A stretch of DNA of 64,000 bases from NCBI GenBank assembly GCA_963766995.1, contig CAVYCE010000003.1, positions 1,364,001 through 1,428,000 of the forward strand, written 5' to 3'. The position numbers and the translations under genes were made by a program. The stretch's first letter is position 1, and every line of letters starts with the position of its first letter. Source of the stretch: Bog-473 sp963766995. GTDB lineage: Bacteria; Actinomycetota; Acidimicrobiia; Acidimicrobiales; RAAP-2. Below, piece after piece: positions 8,329-17,395 of this stretch. The notes below the pieces were generated by a model, which saw only the letters and a program-made list of their open reading frames with translations, did not search any database and was not told the origin of the DNA.

Positions 8329-8925
8329 TCAGCCCAGTAAGTCCTTGATCGCCCCTCGCACCATCTGACTGAGCAGGGGCGTCGGCACGTCGTCAAACGC
8401 CTCACCACCGAAAAAGATGCCCGACATGACCGCACCGAAGGAGATCGCCATGCGGACTCGGTCGGCCACATCGACCCGTTCATCCGACAACATGGATCTG
8501 AACTTTTCCTGCAGATCGACGTGCTGGGCATCGTGATCCTCGCGGTGCAGGACTTCAAACGCTGCCTGGTTGCGCTCATGCAGAAGGAGGATTTTGCGGT
8601 TGTCGATCATCTGGTCGACGAATCGGTCCAGCAGCTCGCCCCATACCTTCAAGGTGGGGGCCACGCCATCGAGTTCCGCCAGGGCATCGAGTCCGATCTC
8701 ATGCAGGCGCATGTGCAGCGCCATGAGGATGTCCTCTTTATTGGCGAAGTGGTAATACAGCGCGGCCTTGGTGAATCCCAACTGCTCGGCGATCTCTCGC
8801 AATGACGTTTTGTCATAGCCCTTTTCAATGAAGAGCTCGAGCGCCACATCGAGGATGCGCTCCCTGGTGCTCTTGACTTCCGCCGAAGGCGTCCCGTCCT
8901 CTTTGATCGCCTGTGTGGCTGCCAT
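8329..8925 (-). CDS. TetR-family transcriptional repressor
   Basis: A 198-residue regulator with the TetR N-terminal DNA-binding domain: STRERILDVALELFIEKGYDKTSLREIAEQLG then FTKAALYYHFANKEDIL at about residues 20-65. The C-terminal ligand domain is not family-specific. ATG 8925 (MAATQAIKEDG) is preferred over 8958 because it has a GGAG ribosome site just upstream and leaves the palindrome 8935-8954 outside the gene. It is divergent from the DrrAB-like exporter at 9010, its probable target. Confidence 0.9.
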   Translation of the reverse strand: MAATQAIKEDGTPSAEVKSTRERILDVALELFIEKGYDKTSLREIAEQLGFTKAALYYHFANKEDILMALHMRLHEIGLDALAELDGVAPTLKVWGELLDRFVDQMIDNRKILLLHERNQAAFEVLHREDHDAQHVDLQEKFRSMLSDERVDVADRVRMAISFGAVMSGIFFGGEAFDDVPTPLLSQMVRGAIKDLLG

Positions 8926-8934
8926 TATCTCCAG

Positions 8935-8954
8935 CTTACTTGACGGCAAGTAAG
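8935..8954. promoter_or_regulatory. Perfect palindrome, probable TetR operator
   Basis: CTTACTTGACGGCAAGTAAG has two perfect 8-bp arms (CTTACTTG/CAAGTAAG) around a 4-bp spacer. It lies between the divergent TetR gene (start 8925) and the ABC exporter genes. Partial copies of the arm, ACTTACC at 8960-8966 and GGTAAG at 8999-9004, occur nearer the exporter start. Confidence 0.7.
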
Positions 8955-9009
8955 TCATTCACTTACCATACGGTTAGTAACAGACTACTAGCCGACAGGT
9001 AAGGACCCT

Positions 9010-9987
9010 ATGGCTCCACAATTGATGATCGAGGCCGAAGGCCTGACCAAGCGCTACGGCGAGACGCAGGCCCTGGCTGGGGTGGACTTCTCCGTTCCCG
9101 CCGGCACCATCCTGGGTGTCCTCGGACCGAATGGTGCCGGCAAGACCACCGCCGTAAAGATCCTGACTACCTTCGCCCAGCCCGACTCAGGACGAGCCAC
9201 GGTGGCTGGCCTCAATGTGGCCACCCAGGCCGCCCAAGTACGCCAGCACATCGGGGTGGCCGCGCAGGATGCCACCCTTGATGGATTGCTCACCGGCCGG
9301 CAAAATCTTCAGCTCATCGGTGAACTGAGCCGGATGAGCCGCAGTGACTCCAAAAAGCGATCCGATGAACTGTTGGACCGCTTTGAACTGTCTTTCGCGG
9401 CCGACCGCGTTGCCAAAGGGTATTCGGGCGGCATGCGACGCCGCCTCGACCTGGCCGCCAGCCTCATGACCCGTCCACCAGTGCTGTTCTTCGACGAACC
9501 GACGACGGGTCTCGACCCGAGCAGTCGGGTTCGCATGTGGGAGATCATTCGCGAGCTGGTGGCCGATGGGGCCACGGTGCTCCTCACCACGCAGTACCTG
9601 GACGAGGCCGATTCCCTGGCCAATGACATCGTCGTGATCGATCACGGGCAGGTAATTGCCCGGGGCACCCCGCTCGAACTGAAAGAGGCCAGCAAGGGCG
9701 CCCGTATTGAGGTGACGCTGGCCGAAGCCAATGCCGATGCGGTATCGGCGCTGCAGTTGCTGGTCGCTGGTCCAGTACAGGTTTCGGGAGAAGGACGTCT
9801 CCTGCAAGCGCCAGTGGACAACACACCAGGTCTGGCCACCACTGTGGTGCGTGCCCTGGACCAGGCCGGGATTTTGGTGGACAACATCGAGGTGCGTCAG
9901 CCCAGTTTGGACGACGTCTTCTTCACGCTTACGGGCCATCCGGCCGCCGAACCTGAAACACCCGTACTCGAAGGAGCGACGGCATGA
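9010..9987 (+). CDS. ABC exporter ATP-binding protein, DrrA-like
   Basis: A 325-residue ATPase of the daunorubicin-resistance (DrrA) group. It has Walker A GPNGAGKTT near residue 38, signature YSGGMRRRLDLA near 138, Walker B VLFFDEPTTGLD near 160, and the long C-terminal extension typical of DrrA. It would energise the DrrB-like permease encoded next, whose start overlaps this stop as ATGA. The transported compound is unknown; the divergent TetR gene suggests ligand-induced efflux. Confidence 0.93.
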   Translation: MAPQLMIEAEGLTKRYGETQALAGVDFSVPAGTILGVLGPNGAGKTTAVKILTTFAQPDSGRATVAGLNVATQAAQVRQHIGVAAQDATLDGLLTGRQNLQLIGELSRMSRSDSKKRSDELLDRFELSFAADRVAKGYSGGMRRRLDLAASLMTRPPVLFFDEPTTGLDPSSRVRMWEIIRELVADGATVLLTTQYLDEADSLANDIVVIDHGQVIARGTPLELKEASKGARIEVTLAEANADAVSALQLLVAGPVQVSGEGRLLQAPVDNTPGLATTVVRALDQAGILVDNIEVRQPSLDDVFFTLTGHPAAEPETPVLEGATA

Positions 9988-10835
9988 CCATGTCCGCCGC
10001 ACGGCCCGGCATCCGAACATTGGAGGCCAAGCCCCGACTGTCCATGCGAGATCGATTCGCCGATGTGCGCTCCCTGACCCGGCGCAACCTCATTCACATA
10101 TCGCGTGAGCCCATGCAGCTCTCCGACGTGACACTGCAACCGGTGCTGTTCACCCTGTTGTTTATTTACGTGTTCGGTTCGGCTATCCCGATCCCCGGTG
10201 GTTCCTACAAGGACTTCGCGCTGGCCGGATTGCTAATGCTGAACCTCACCACCTCGGTCATGGGCACTGCAGTCGGCTTGAGTACCGATCTACACGAAGG
10301 CGTCATCGATCGTTTTCGCACGTTGCCCATGTGGCGATCGGCCGTCTTAGTCGGTCGTTCCGTGGCCGATCTGCTGACGGCGTCGTTGTGCGTCACCATT
10401 GTGGCCGCAGCGGGACTGGTCGTCGGTTGGCGTCCCACGACCAGCATCCCCGAGGTGGTGGCCGGGTTCCTGGTGGCGCTGCTCTTCAGCTACGCCATGT
10501 CGTGGGTCGCCGCCTGCGTTGGGCTCAACAGCAAGAGCCCTGAGTCGGCCGCTTCATTCGGTTTCATTGTGCTGTTCCCATTGGCCTTCATCTCCAATGC
10601 CATGGTCCCCACCCAGGGCATGCCCGGCTGGCTGCAAGTGGTGGCCAACTGGAACCCGGTGAGTGCAGTGGCCGCCGCCGCCCGCCACCTCTTCGGGAAC
10701 CCCAACCCGAACGCCAATACTGGAGCCTGGCCCATGCAGCATCCGGTGGAGGCAGCCATCCTGTGGTCGCTGCTCATTCTGGCCGTGGCCGCTCCTCTGG
10801 CCGCCCACTTCTTCCGTCAGAGGACGGTCGAGTAA
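9984..10835 (+). CDS. ABC-2 type exporter permease, DrrB-like
   Basis: A 283-residue membrane protein. After a cytoplasmic N-terminus (RSLTRRNLIHISREPMQL) it has about six hydrophobic segments, beginning VTLQPVLFTLLFIYVFG. The conserved ABC-2 stretch around AFISNAMVPTQGMPGWLQVVANWNPVSAV is present near residues 190-225. Forms a transporter with the preceding ATPase; genes overlap by ATGA. Confidence 0.92.
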   Translation: MTMSAARPGIRTLEAKPRLSMRDRFADVRSLTRRNLIHISREPMQLSDVTLQPVLFTLLFIYVFGSAIPIPGGSYKDFALAGLLMLNLTTSVMGTAVGLSTDLHEGVIDRFRTLPMWRSAVLVGRSVADLLTASLCVTIVAAAGLVVGWRPTTSIPEVVAGFLVALLFSYAMSWVAACVGLNSKSPESAASFGFIVLFPLAFISNAMVPTQGMPGWLQVVANWNPVSAVAAAARHLFGNPNPNANTGAWPMQHPVEAAILWSLLILAVAAPLAAHFFRQRTVE

Positions 10836-10857
10836 AGGTCGTTGTAGCTTCTGGCCC

Positions 10858-12270
10858 GTGAGCAACCAACCATGGCTGGAAGACGCTTGTGCCCTGGTCG
10901 ACGCCTTCCGGGCCAAGACCATCTCCCCCACCGAAGCCCTCGAAGCATCGTTGGGCGCCATCGCCGCATCGAAGCTGAATGCGGTGTGTTTCGTGGACGA
11001 GGAGCAGGCGCGTGCCAGTGCCGCCTCGGCCGATGTGTCGCTCCCCTTCGGTGGAGTGCCGATCGGCGTCAAGGAGCTCGACCCGGTGAAGGGCTGGCCG
11101 CAGACGGAGGCCTCCTTGGTGCTCAAAGACGAGATCTGCGAGTACGACGGCACCATGACGGCCCGCCTGCGTGATGCCGGAGCGGTGCTGGTGGGGCAGA
11201 CCACGGCCAGTGAGTTTGGTGGCATTAACTGCACCTACACCCGCCTGCACGGTGCCACGTCGAATCCCTACAACCTCGAGCTGACGCCGGGTGGGTCCTC
11301 GGGCGGTTCCGCGGCGTCGGTGTCCGGTGGGCTGCTGCCCATTTGCACCGGTGGCGATGGGGGTGGCTCCATCCGCATTCCGGCGGGATTCACCGGACTG
11401 TTGGGCTTGAAAGCCACCTTCGGTCGAGTGCCCAAGGGACCGCACACTGAGATTGAGCCGCTGACCGCCGTCATTGGTTGCGTCTCGCGCTCGGTGCGCG
11501 ATGCCGCCCGTTGGTACGACGTGTGCAACGGCGCTAGTGAGTACGACCCCTTCAGCTTGCCCCGAGTTGAAGGATGGGAAGCCGGGTTGGGCACCATCCC
11601 CGTGCAGGGCCTGCGCGTGGCGGTGTCTATTGACCTTGGGGCTGCTGTGGTCGCCGCTTCAGTGCGAGAGAAAGTGGAGACAGCCGCCGCCGCCCTTATT
11701 GCCGACGCCGGTCTGGTCCGAGTCGATGTCCCCGTCGGCCTGCCCCGCGGTGGGCTGGAGTGGGCGCTGGCCGGCACGGCCTCACTGCTGGTCGGTTTGG
11801 GCGATCGTTATCCGGACTGTGCCTCCGAGCTCACGCCCGAAATCATGCTGGCCGCCAACATCGCCACCAACCACTTCTCGCTGGAGACGGCCAAGAACAT
11901 CGAGGCGTTCCGGCGCGACATCATCGTGAAGATGGCCCGCCTCTTTGACGAGGTCGACTTCATCATCTGCGCCACCAACCCAGACGTGGCCTTTCCGGCC
12001 CAGGGTCCAATGCCCACAACCATCGATGGTGTCGACCTGGTCAGCGAGTACGGATTCGAGGCGGCAGTGGGCAACAACGGCGCGTTGACTATCCCGGCCA
12101 ACACCACCGGCAACCCGGCGGTGGCCATCCCCGTGGGCCTGGTCGAGGGTCTGCCGGTCAGCATGCAGATCATCGGCCGCCATCACGCCGAGCAGCTCCT
12201 CTTGGAGCTGGCCCGGGTGGTGGAGCGGGAACGCCCATGGCCCATGGTGGCGCCGGGATCACCGATCTGA
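10858..12270 (+). CDS. Amidase-signature family hydrolase
   Basis: A 470-residue amidase with the Ser-cisSer-Lys triad region: Lys in GVPIGVKELD, the glycine/serine block TPGGSSGGSAASVSGG, and GGDGGGSIRIPAGF. The open frame extends back to 10663 inside the permease gene in another phase; the GTG at 10858 (VSNQPWLEDACALVDAF), 22 bp after the permease stop, is the sensible start. It hydrolyses an amide or carbamate, but the substrate is not predictable from family membership. First of four co-directional genes with PIG-L and two PhyH genes. Confidence 0.88.
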   Translation: MSNQPWLEDACALVDAFRAKTISPTEALEASLGAIAASKLNAVCFVDEEQARASAASADVSLPFGGVPIGVKELDPVKGWPQTEASLVLKDEICEYDGTMTARLRDAGAVLVGQTTASEFGGINCTYTRLHGATSNPYNLELTPGGSSGGSAASVSGGLLPICTGGDGGGSIRIPAGFTGLLGLKATFGRVPKGPHTEIEPLTAVIGCVSRSVRDAARWYDVCNGASEYDPFSLPRVEGWEAGLGTIPVQGLRVAVSIDLGAAVVAASVREKVETAAAALIADAGLVRVDVPVGLPRGGLEWALAGTASLLVGLGDRYPDCASELTPEIMLAANIATNHFSLETAKNIEAFRRDIIVKMARLFDEVDFIICATNPDVAFPAQGPMPTTIDGVDLVSEYGFEAAVGNNGALTIPANTTGNPAVAIPVGLVEGLPVSMQIIGRHHAEQLLLELARVVERERPWPMVAPGSPI

Positions 12271-12313
12271 TCAACCCCGCCGCCATCGGCTTCGTTGCGT
12301 AACCTTCGGGAGC

Positions 12314-13123
12314 ATGGCACCCACCCTGGTCCATGTGGCCCCCCATCCTGACGACGAGGCAGTTGGCTGCCCAGGAGCGCTGCTCCACCTTCGGGACCGC
12401 GGCTGGGTGATCGTCAGCATCATTGCCAGTCTCGGTTTCCCTGACCAGTGGACGCGCCGTCGGGCCGAGGCCGAGGAGGCGTCCAAGCGCGCCGGCTTCG
12501 TGCCGGTGATTCTCAATCCCCCACTCAACATCTCCATTGGTGACGATCTAGACGCGGCTACCGACCAGGTTGCGCGCGATGTGGCCAACATCGTCGCTGA
12601 ACATTCCGCCAGCATTGTGGTGTCACCCTCGCCGCACGACGTCCACCACGGACATGAGGTGGTGGGTCGTGGCGTACAGCGGGCCATGGCCACCTTGCCC
12701 TCGTCCCTGCGGTGGTGGATGTGGGGGGTCTGGGGCGATCTGCCTGCCCCCAATGTCTATTTCCCCTTCGACGGCGCCGGACTGCAGCGCCAGGTCCATA
12801 TTCTCGAGGCCTATCAGGGGGAATTGGACCGCAACGATTATCGACGGATGCTCGAGGGCCGGGCCAGCCTCAACGCCGTCATGGGATCGGAGCGGGTCTT
12901 CGGATTCGGAGCTGCGGCGGCCAGTCCACTCCCCTACGCCGAGCTGCTCACCGAAGTGCGCCACCTCGACGGGCGATGGATGGCCTCAGAGCCGCACTTT
13001 CTCGATGACGGTCCATCGTCGGAGTCCCGGTTCGATCAGGACCTGACCCCGTGGCTCGAATCACCCAGCGTGCACGAGTTGATCGGACGGATCCGAGAGG
13101 TGGGGGGAGAAGGTCGCACGTGA
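12314..13123 (+). CDS. PIG-L/LmbE-family deacetylase
   Basis: A 269-residue zinc-dependent N-deacetylase. The zinc motif A-HPDDE is at residues 11-15 (HVAPHPDDEAVG), and the third ligand is in DVHHGHEVVG near residue 115. Family members remove N-acetyl from GlcNAc conjugates (mycothiol, GPI, lincomycin-type pathways). Its stop overlaps the GTG start of the first PhyH gene (GTGA), so the two are co-translated. No mycothiol genes are adjacent, and the substrate is unknown. Confidence 0.9.
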   Translation: MAPTLVHVAPHPDDEAVGCPGALLHLRDRGWVIVSIIASLGFPDQWTRRRAEAEEASKRAGFVPVILNPPLNISIGDDLDAATDQVARDVANIVAEHSASIVVSPSPHDVHHGHEVVGRGVQRAMATLPSSLRWWMWGVWGDLPAPNVYFPFDGAGLQRQVHILEAYQGELDRNDYRRMLEGRASLNAVMGSERVFGFGAAAASPLPYAELLTEVRHLDGRWMASEPHFLDDGPSSESRFDQDLTPWLESPSVHELIGRIREVGGEGRT

Positions 13124-13941
13124 CGTCGGTTCGACTCAGTGACGATCTGCTCGAGTCATTCCGCCGGGACGGGTTCGTCGTCGTCCCGGACCTACTCAGT
13201 GCGGATGAACTGGTCGAGTTCGGAGTTGCCGTCGACGAGGGCGTGGCCCGTCGCAGCCGCAACGACAGCCGCCTGCTGGCCGAGAAATCTCGCTATGAGC
13301 AGAGCTTCATTCAGTGCCAAAACCTGTGGGAGGACTGTCCCGGCGTCCGGCCCCTGACCTTTCATCCGGCCATCACCGAAACGGCAGCCCATCTACTCGG
13401 CGCCGAATCCATACGTATTTGGCATGACCAAGCCCTATACAAGGAGGCCGGCGGCCGGGAGACAGATGCCCATCAGGACCAGCCCTACTGGCCCATCGCC
13501 GAATCAGACACCATCACGGCCTGGATCCCCTTCGACGGATCAACACTCGACAACGGTGCGATGGGCTACGTGCCCGGTTCCCACCTGCTGGGCTGGCGCA
13601 AATTCGTCAACATCTTCTCCGGCGAACCGGAGGAGATCCTGGCCAGCGACAAGTTGCGCGATCATCCGCCAGTCTTCGTGGAGGTGCCCGCCGGCAGCGT
13701 GGCCTTCCATCACGGTCTGACCTTTCACGTGGCCGGGCCGAATCAAACCGAAAGGATCCGTCGCGTGCATACGGCCATCTACTTTAAGGATGGTTGTACC
13801 CGTGGCACCGCGTTCCCTCATCCGTCAGTTGACCGGGGGGCAATCGCGATCGGTGCGCTGATCGATAGTGATGTGACGCCGATGGCCTGGCCTCGCCCGA
13901 ATGGCAACCTGCCACCGACACCGGAGGACACGCTTCAATGA
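13120..13941 (+). CDS. Phytanoyl-CoA dioxygenase (PhyH) family, first copy
   Basis: A 273-residue Fe(II)/2-oxoglutarate oxygenase. The Fe-binding HxD is in TDAHQDQPYWP near residue 126 and the distal His in VAFHHGLTFHVAGPN near 200. GTG 13120 is preceded by a GGGGGGAGAAGG-type purine run and overlaps the PIG-L stop as GTGA; the longer frame back to 13051 is rejected. The C-terminus overlaps the next PhyH gene by ATGA. Likely hydroxylates a small molecule made or modified by this operon. Confidence 0.88.
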   Translation: MTSVRLSDDLLESFRRDGFVVVPDLLSADELVEFGVAVDEGVARRSRNDSRLLAEKSRYEQSFIQCQNLWEDCPGVRPLTFHPAITETAAHLLGAESIRIWHDQALYKEAGGRETDAHQDQPYWPIAESDTITAWIPFDGSTLDNGAMGYVPGSHLLGWRKFVNIFSGEPEEILASDKLRDHPPVFVEVPAGSVAFHHGLTFHVAGPNQTERIRRVHTAIYFKDGCTRGTAFPHPSVDRGAIAIGALIDSDVTPMAWPRPNGNLPPTPEDTLQ

Positions 13942-14720
13942 CGCTGGATACGGATCAGCTCGACTCCTGGCGACAGCACGGCTACTTCAAAATTAAGGGC
14001 TTCGCCGCTCCGTCGACCTGCGCGGCCATGCTCGAACGCGTCACCACCATTGTGCGTGACCCGGCCGTGGCCCAAGCAGTCGGGGTCAAGGTAATGGCCG
14101 AGGCCAACAAAGTTGGGGTGGACGTAGCCCGTCCCGAAGATGCCGTCTCCAAAATCTTTCGCCTTCACCGTGACGACGTGTTCGCTACCTTCGCCCACTC
14201 GCCCGAGGTGGTGGAGTTGGTGGCCCAGTTGATCGCACCCGACATCGACGTCTTCCTCTCGCAGTTCATCTTCAAGACGTCAGGCGCTTGGGGTCAGCCC
14301 TGGCACCAGGACTCCTTCTACTTTCCCTTCGAGCCCGCTCGACCCGTGGTGGGAGTGTGGCTCGCTGTCACTGAGGCCACGCTCCAGAACGGCTGCTTGC
14401 ACGTGTTACCCGGCTCGCAGGTCGAGTCCGTACACGCCCACGTGCCCGATCGGAGACCTGGGGCCAATTACGGCTACTTCGAAATCATCGATCACGATAT
14501 GAACCGCTCGGAGCCGGTGCTGATGGACCCGGGCGACCTTCTTATCTTCGATAGTCACCTCATGCATCGCTCCACCGACAACGAGACCGACGGGATACGA
14601 GCCGCCATGGTGTACCACTACGCCGCCGCTGGCACCGTCGACCGCTCCGAGGAGTATTTCCCCTCAACCAACGACTGGGTGCCGGTCTGTCGCGACGGCA
14701 GCGTGGTCCTCCCGGCCTAG
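13938..14720 (+). CDS. Phytanoyl-CoA dioxygenase (PhyH) family, second copy
   Basis: A 260-residue paralog of the upstream oxygenase by family but clearly diverged. It has HxD in QPWHQDSFYFP near residue 120 and the distal His in LLIFDSHLMHRSTDN near 200. Translationally coupled to the first copy by ATGA. Its last 57 bp overlap the end of the convergent coupling-ATPase gene, and its stop is TAG at 14718-14720, showing TAG is a normal stop here. Confidence 0.88.
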   Translation: MTLDTDQLDSWRQHGYFKIKGFAAPSTCAAMLERVTTIVRDPAVAQAVGVKVMAEANKVGVDVARPEDAVSKIFRLHRDDVFATFAHSPEVVELVAQLIAPDIDVFLSQFIFKTSGAWGQPWHQDSFYFPFEPARPVVGVWLAVTEATLQNGCLHVLPGSQVESVHAHVPDRRPGANYGYFEIIDHDMNRSEPVLMDPGDLLIFDSHLMHRSTDNETDGIRAAMVYHYAAAGTVDRSEEYFPSTNDWVPVCRDGSVVLPA

Positions 14721-16118
14721 TTCGGCCCACCACGGCCGAAGCCGGATGCGGGCCGGCGGCAGCGTCCCATACACGAGGACGGCGTCACCTCGGCGCAAGC
14801 AACGGAGATCTTCCGGTGGGAGCAGGCGCCGCGGCGTTCTGGTTGATGTGGTGGAGCGCGCGCCCTTCGGGTCTCGGGTGACTGACGGCAGCTCGCATTC
14901 TTCGTCGCCGATCAACCGGCTGGCGTAATCGAGCGTGTCGGGATCGGCGATACCGGGCAAGAACAGTTTGGCGCGGTGATTGTTCAACACCGTGGGCGAG
15001 CGTGCCCCGTACCGAGCACGGACCTGGGCCAAGTCCTGCCACACCGTCACCAATTGGATGCCATGCGAAGCACAGGTAGCCGCCAGTCCGTCCAGTTCGG
15101 GCAGCGGCGCAATGTGGGCCGCCTCGTCGAGCACCACCAGAAGGGGCGGGTCGAGAGGCTTGCCCTGGCGCGTCGCCTCGCTGAACGCATGTGACAACAC
15201 CCGCTGGGTCAAGGCCGTGAAAAATCCCCGCAGGCGCCGTTGGTCATGCGCCGGAGCGCAGAGATACAACGTGTTGACGGCGCCAAAGAGGGCACTCGGT
15301 TCGAACCGGTTCGGCACGCCGATGACTGGGATGGCAAATGGCGCCAACACCGCTTCGGTCGTGGTGTACACCGAGCTCCGGGTGCGTTCGTCCCGACACC
15401 AGGTCGCCCTGGCCGCATTGAGTGCCTCAGTGCTTCCCGCCTCCTCCAAAATGAACGACACCTCGCTCACTTCCTGGGTGTCCACCCAACGCAGCACGTC
15501 GGCCATAGTGCGGCCGTCACGGGCCGCCGCGAACAGCAGTGGCGCCAGCAGCTTGGCGGCCGTGGCGTTCCAGAACTCACCGTCGGATGTCGTGCCTTCC
15601 GTCTTGGCCGTCTCGGCCAGATCAAAGGCCATGTGCCGCGCATCGGTCCATGTCCGGCATTCACCCAGTGGCGACCACTGGCTCGGTCGTGCACCGGTGG
15701 CTCCGGTTGGATCGATGCACCACACCCTGCCCCGAGATGATCGGGTACCCAATGTGTGGAGCAGCAGGTCGCTCTTGACGCTGGCGGCCAACACCGGCCC
15801 TTCCCAACCCACGATGGCCGGAATGGCCAACGAGGTGGTCTTCCCGCTCTGCGTCGGCCCCACCACAACCACCGATTGGGCGCGCTCAGCCACCACCCGG
15901 CTGGCCTGCAGGCGGCCCGGCACAGTGCCCAGTGACAGGCGCCCCGGGTGCTTGTCATGCAGATGCATTCGCAGCGCGCGCAAGTCTCGCCGATCAGCCC
16001 AATGCGAGCCACGGGTCGGCGGGCGCCGCCACCGCGAATGAGTGCCGAGTGATGACGTCGCCACGAGCAACGTTGCGCCCAGTGCCAAAGGCAGCACCGT
16101 GTCAGCAATGGAAGTCAC
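14664..16118 (-). CDS. VirD4/TraG-type coupling ATPase
   Basis: A 484-residue P-loop ATPase. A single N-terminal hydrophobic stretch (VLPLALGATLLVATSS) is followed by Walker A VVVGPTQSGKTTS near residue 88 and Walker B LLVVLDEAAHIAPLPEL near 320. The TraM-recognition style C-terminal half includes VTVWQDLAQVRARYG. Coupling proteins bring DNA or protein substrates to a type IV secretion channel. Last gene of the five-gene cluster; its ATG overlaps the upstream stop (ATGA). The 3' end overlaps the convergent PhyH gene by 57 bp, an unusually long antisense overlap. Confidence 0.88.
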   Translation of the reverse strand: MTSIADTVLPLALGATLLVATSSLGTHSRWRRPPTRGSHWADRRDLRALRMHLHDKHPGRLSLGTVPGRLQASRVVAERAQSVVVVGPTQSGKTTSLAIPAIVGWEGPVLAASVKSDLLLHTLGTRSSRGRVWCIDPTGATGARPSQWSPLGECRTWTDARHMAFDLAETAKTEGTTSDGEFWNATAAKLLAPLLFAAARDGRTMADVLRWVDTQEVSEVSFILEEAGSTEALNAARATWCRDERTRSSVYTTTEAVLAPFAIPVIGVPNRFEPSALFGAVNTLYLCAPAHDQRRLRGFFTALTQRVLSHAFSEATRQGKPLDPPLLVVLDEAAHIAPLPELDGLAATCASHGIQLVTVWQDLAQVRARYGARSPTVLNNHRAKLFLPGIADPDTLDYASRLIGDEECELPSVTRDPKGARSTTSTRTPRRLLPPEDLRCLRRGDAVLVYGTLPPARIRLRPWWAELGREDHAAVATDRHPVVG

Positions 16119-17395
16119 GTGTCAGTCCTCCGCATGGCCGCATCGGTATTGACCAGCAGTGACTCCATCCGGCTCATGCGGTGCTGGACCAGAAAGGATC
16201 GCTGGCCCACCTTCCAGAGGGCCACCCCTCGCCGCAGCTGAGGCAGTAGCTCGGATTCGGTGGGTGAGAGCGAGAGAAGCTCGGTGGCGGCCTCCAGTTC
16301 ACCGGGTGACTGGGCGTAAATGACACGCGTCTCGGAGTCGGCCAGCAGTCCCTGGGCCAACGCCACCTGTTCGGAATCGGATGCTCCAACTGACTGCAGG
16401 TCCGACACTCGGTGCAGCACCGCCATATTGCAGACACCGAAAGCGCGCGAAAGCTTCCATGAGGATTGCAACCAGCGGGCCACTGCCAGGTTGGACAAGA
16501 TGGCCCAGGCTTCATCCACCACGAGAAAGACCTGACTGCCTCCAGGCGCTACGTTCACCGAACGCATCAACGCAGCCTGTAGCCACGCCGTGGCGCAGGC
16601 CATCAACACACCGAGTGCGGCCGATTGGTACAGCGCCGAGAGGTCAAGCACGACCAGCGGTGCTGACAAGTCCAACCCCGGCGTCGTCGGTCCGTCGAAC
16701 ATGCCGCGCAGATCACCATGCACCAGTCGACGGAGCTCGAGCGCCACGTCGCGTCCGTCTTCGAGCAGACGGTGGCGCTCGGTTCGCAGCATCCGGGCTG
16801 ACAAGGCCGTGGGCGACAGCAAGTCCTCCACCACCGCTGGCACTGTGGCCACTGTCGTCCGTGCTGTGGTCGTCGCCAATGCAGCTGTGAGCGCAGCACG
16901 CTCGCGCGGAAGCAACTGACGGCCCAAGCAGGCGCCCGCGAGCGACACCAGAAGCTCCACCTGGCGATGGGATGAGCTCGATTCGACGGTGCCGTCCAAC
17001 GCTTTGTCGAGGGGTCCCGGATCCAGCGGGTTGAGTCGAACCGAACCTCCAGGACGAAGCGCCACCGGCCGCACGCCCCACGCCGCGGCCAGATCGCCGT
17101 ATTCGCCTTTCGGATCGACTACCCAGGCCCGCCGCCCGAAGACGGCCTGCCGCCACAAGTACGTTTTGATGAAGGCGCTCTTACCCCGGCCGATTTGGCC
17201 GAATACCACCATGTTCGGATTGGAGACGACCCCCTGGGCATAGAGCTCGAAGGGGTCGTAGACGAAGGTGCCGCCCAACAAGTCGTCACCCACTACCACC
17301 CCGCGTTGACCCAGCCCTGCCTCGGCGATGAACGGATAGATGGCGCCCAAGTTCCTGGTCGTCACCTGGTGCGGAATGACGCGGGGACTATTCAA
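16115..17395 (-). CDS. VirB4/TraC-like conjugation ATPase
   Basis: A 426-residue ATPase with Walker A VVFGQIGRGKSAF near residue 55, the following WVVDPKGEYGDLAAAWG block and Walker B VFLVVDEAWAIL near 290. This is the C-terminal ATPase half of VirB4, as in the actinobacterial SCO6880-type locus, where the N-terminal half is encoded separately. The frame is open to an ATG at 17506 but that would overlap the upstream gene by 115 bp. The TTG at 17395 overlaps the upstream stop as TTGA, matching the other junctions in this cluster. The true start is inferred from that pattern. Confidence 0.85.
   Translation of the reverse strand: MNSPRVIPHQVTTRNLGAIYPFIAEAGLGQRGVVVGDDLLGGTFVYDPFELYAQGVVSNPNMVVFGQIGRGKSAFIKTYLWRQAVFGRRAWVVDPKGEYGDLAAAWGVRPVALRPGGSVRLNPLDPGPLDKALDGTVESSSSHRQVELLVSLAGACLGRQLLPRERAALTAALATTTARTTVATVPAVVEDLLSPTALSARMLRTERHRLLEDGRDVALELRRLVHGDLRGMFDGPTTPGLDLSAPLVVLDLSALYQSAALGVLMACATAWLQAALMRSVNVAPGGSQVFLVVDEAWAILSNLAVARWLQSSWKLSRAFGVCNMAVLHRVSDLQSVGASDSEQVALAQGLLADSETRVIYAQSPGELEAATELLSLSPTESELLPQLRRGVALWKVGQRSFLVQHRMSRMESLLVNTDAAMRRTDT

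Noticed and set aside
10663..10857. Extended amidase N-terminus overlapping the DrrB-like permease
   Set aside because: Out-of-phase Pro/Arg/Ser-rich sequence; GTG 10858 starts the conserved domain.
14980..16041. 353-codon + strand open frame opposite the coupling ATPase
   Set aside because: Arg/Ser/Pro-rich shadow composition; the minus strand carries clear Walker motifs.
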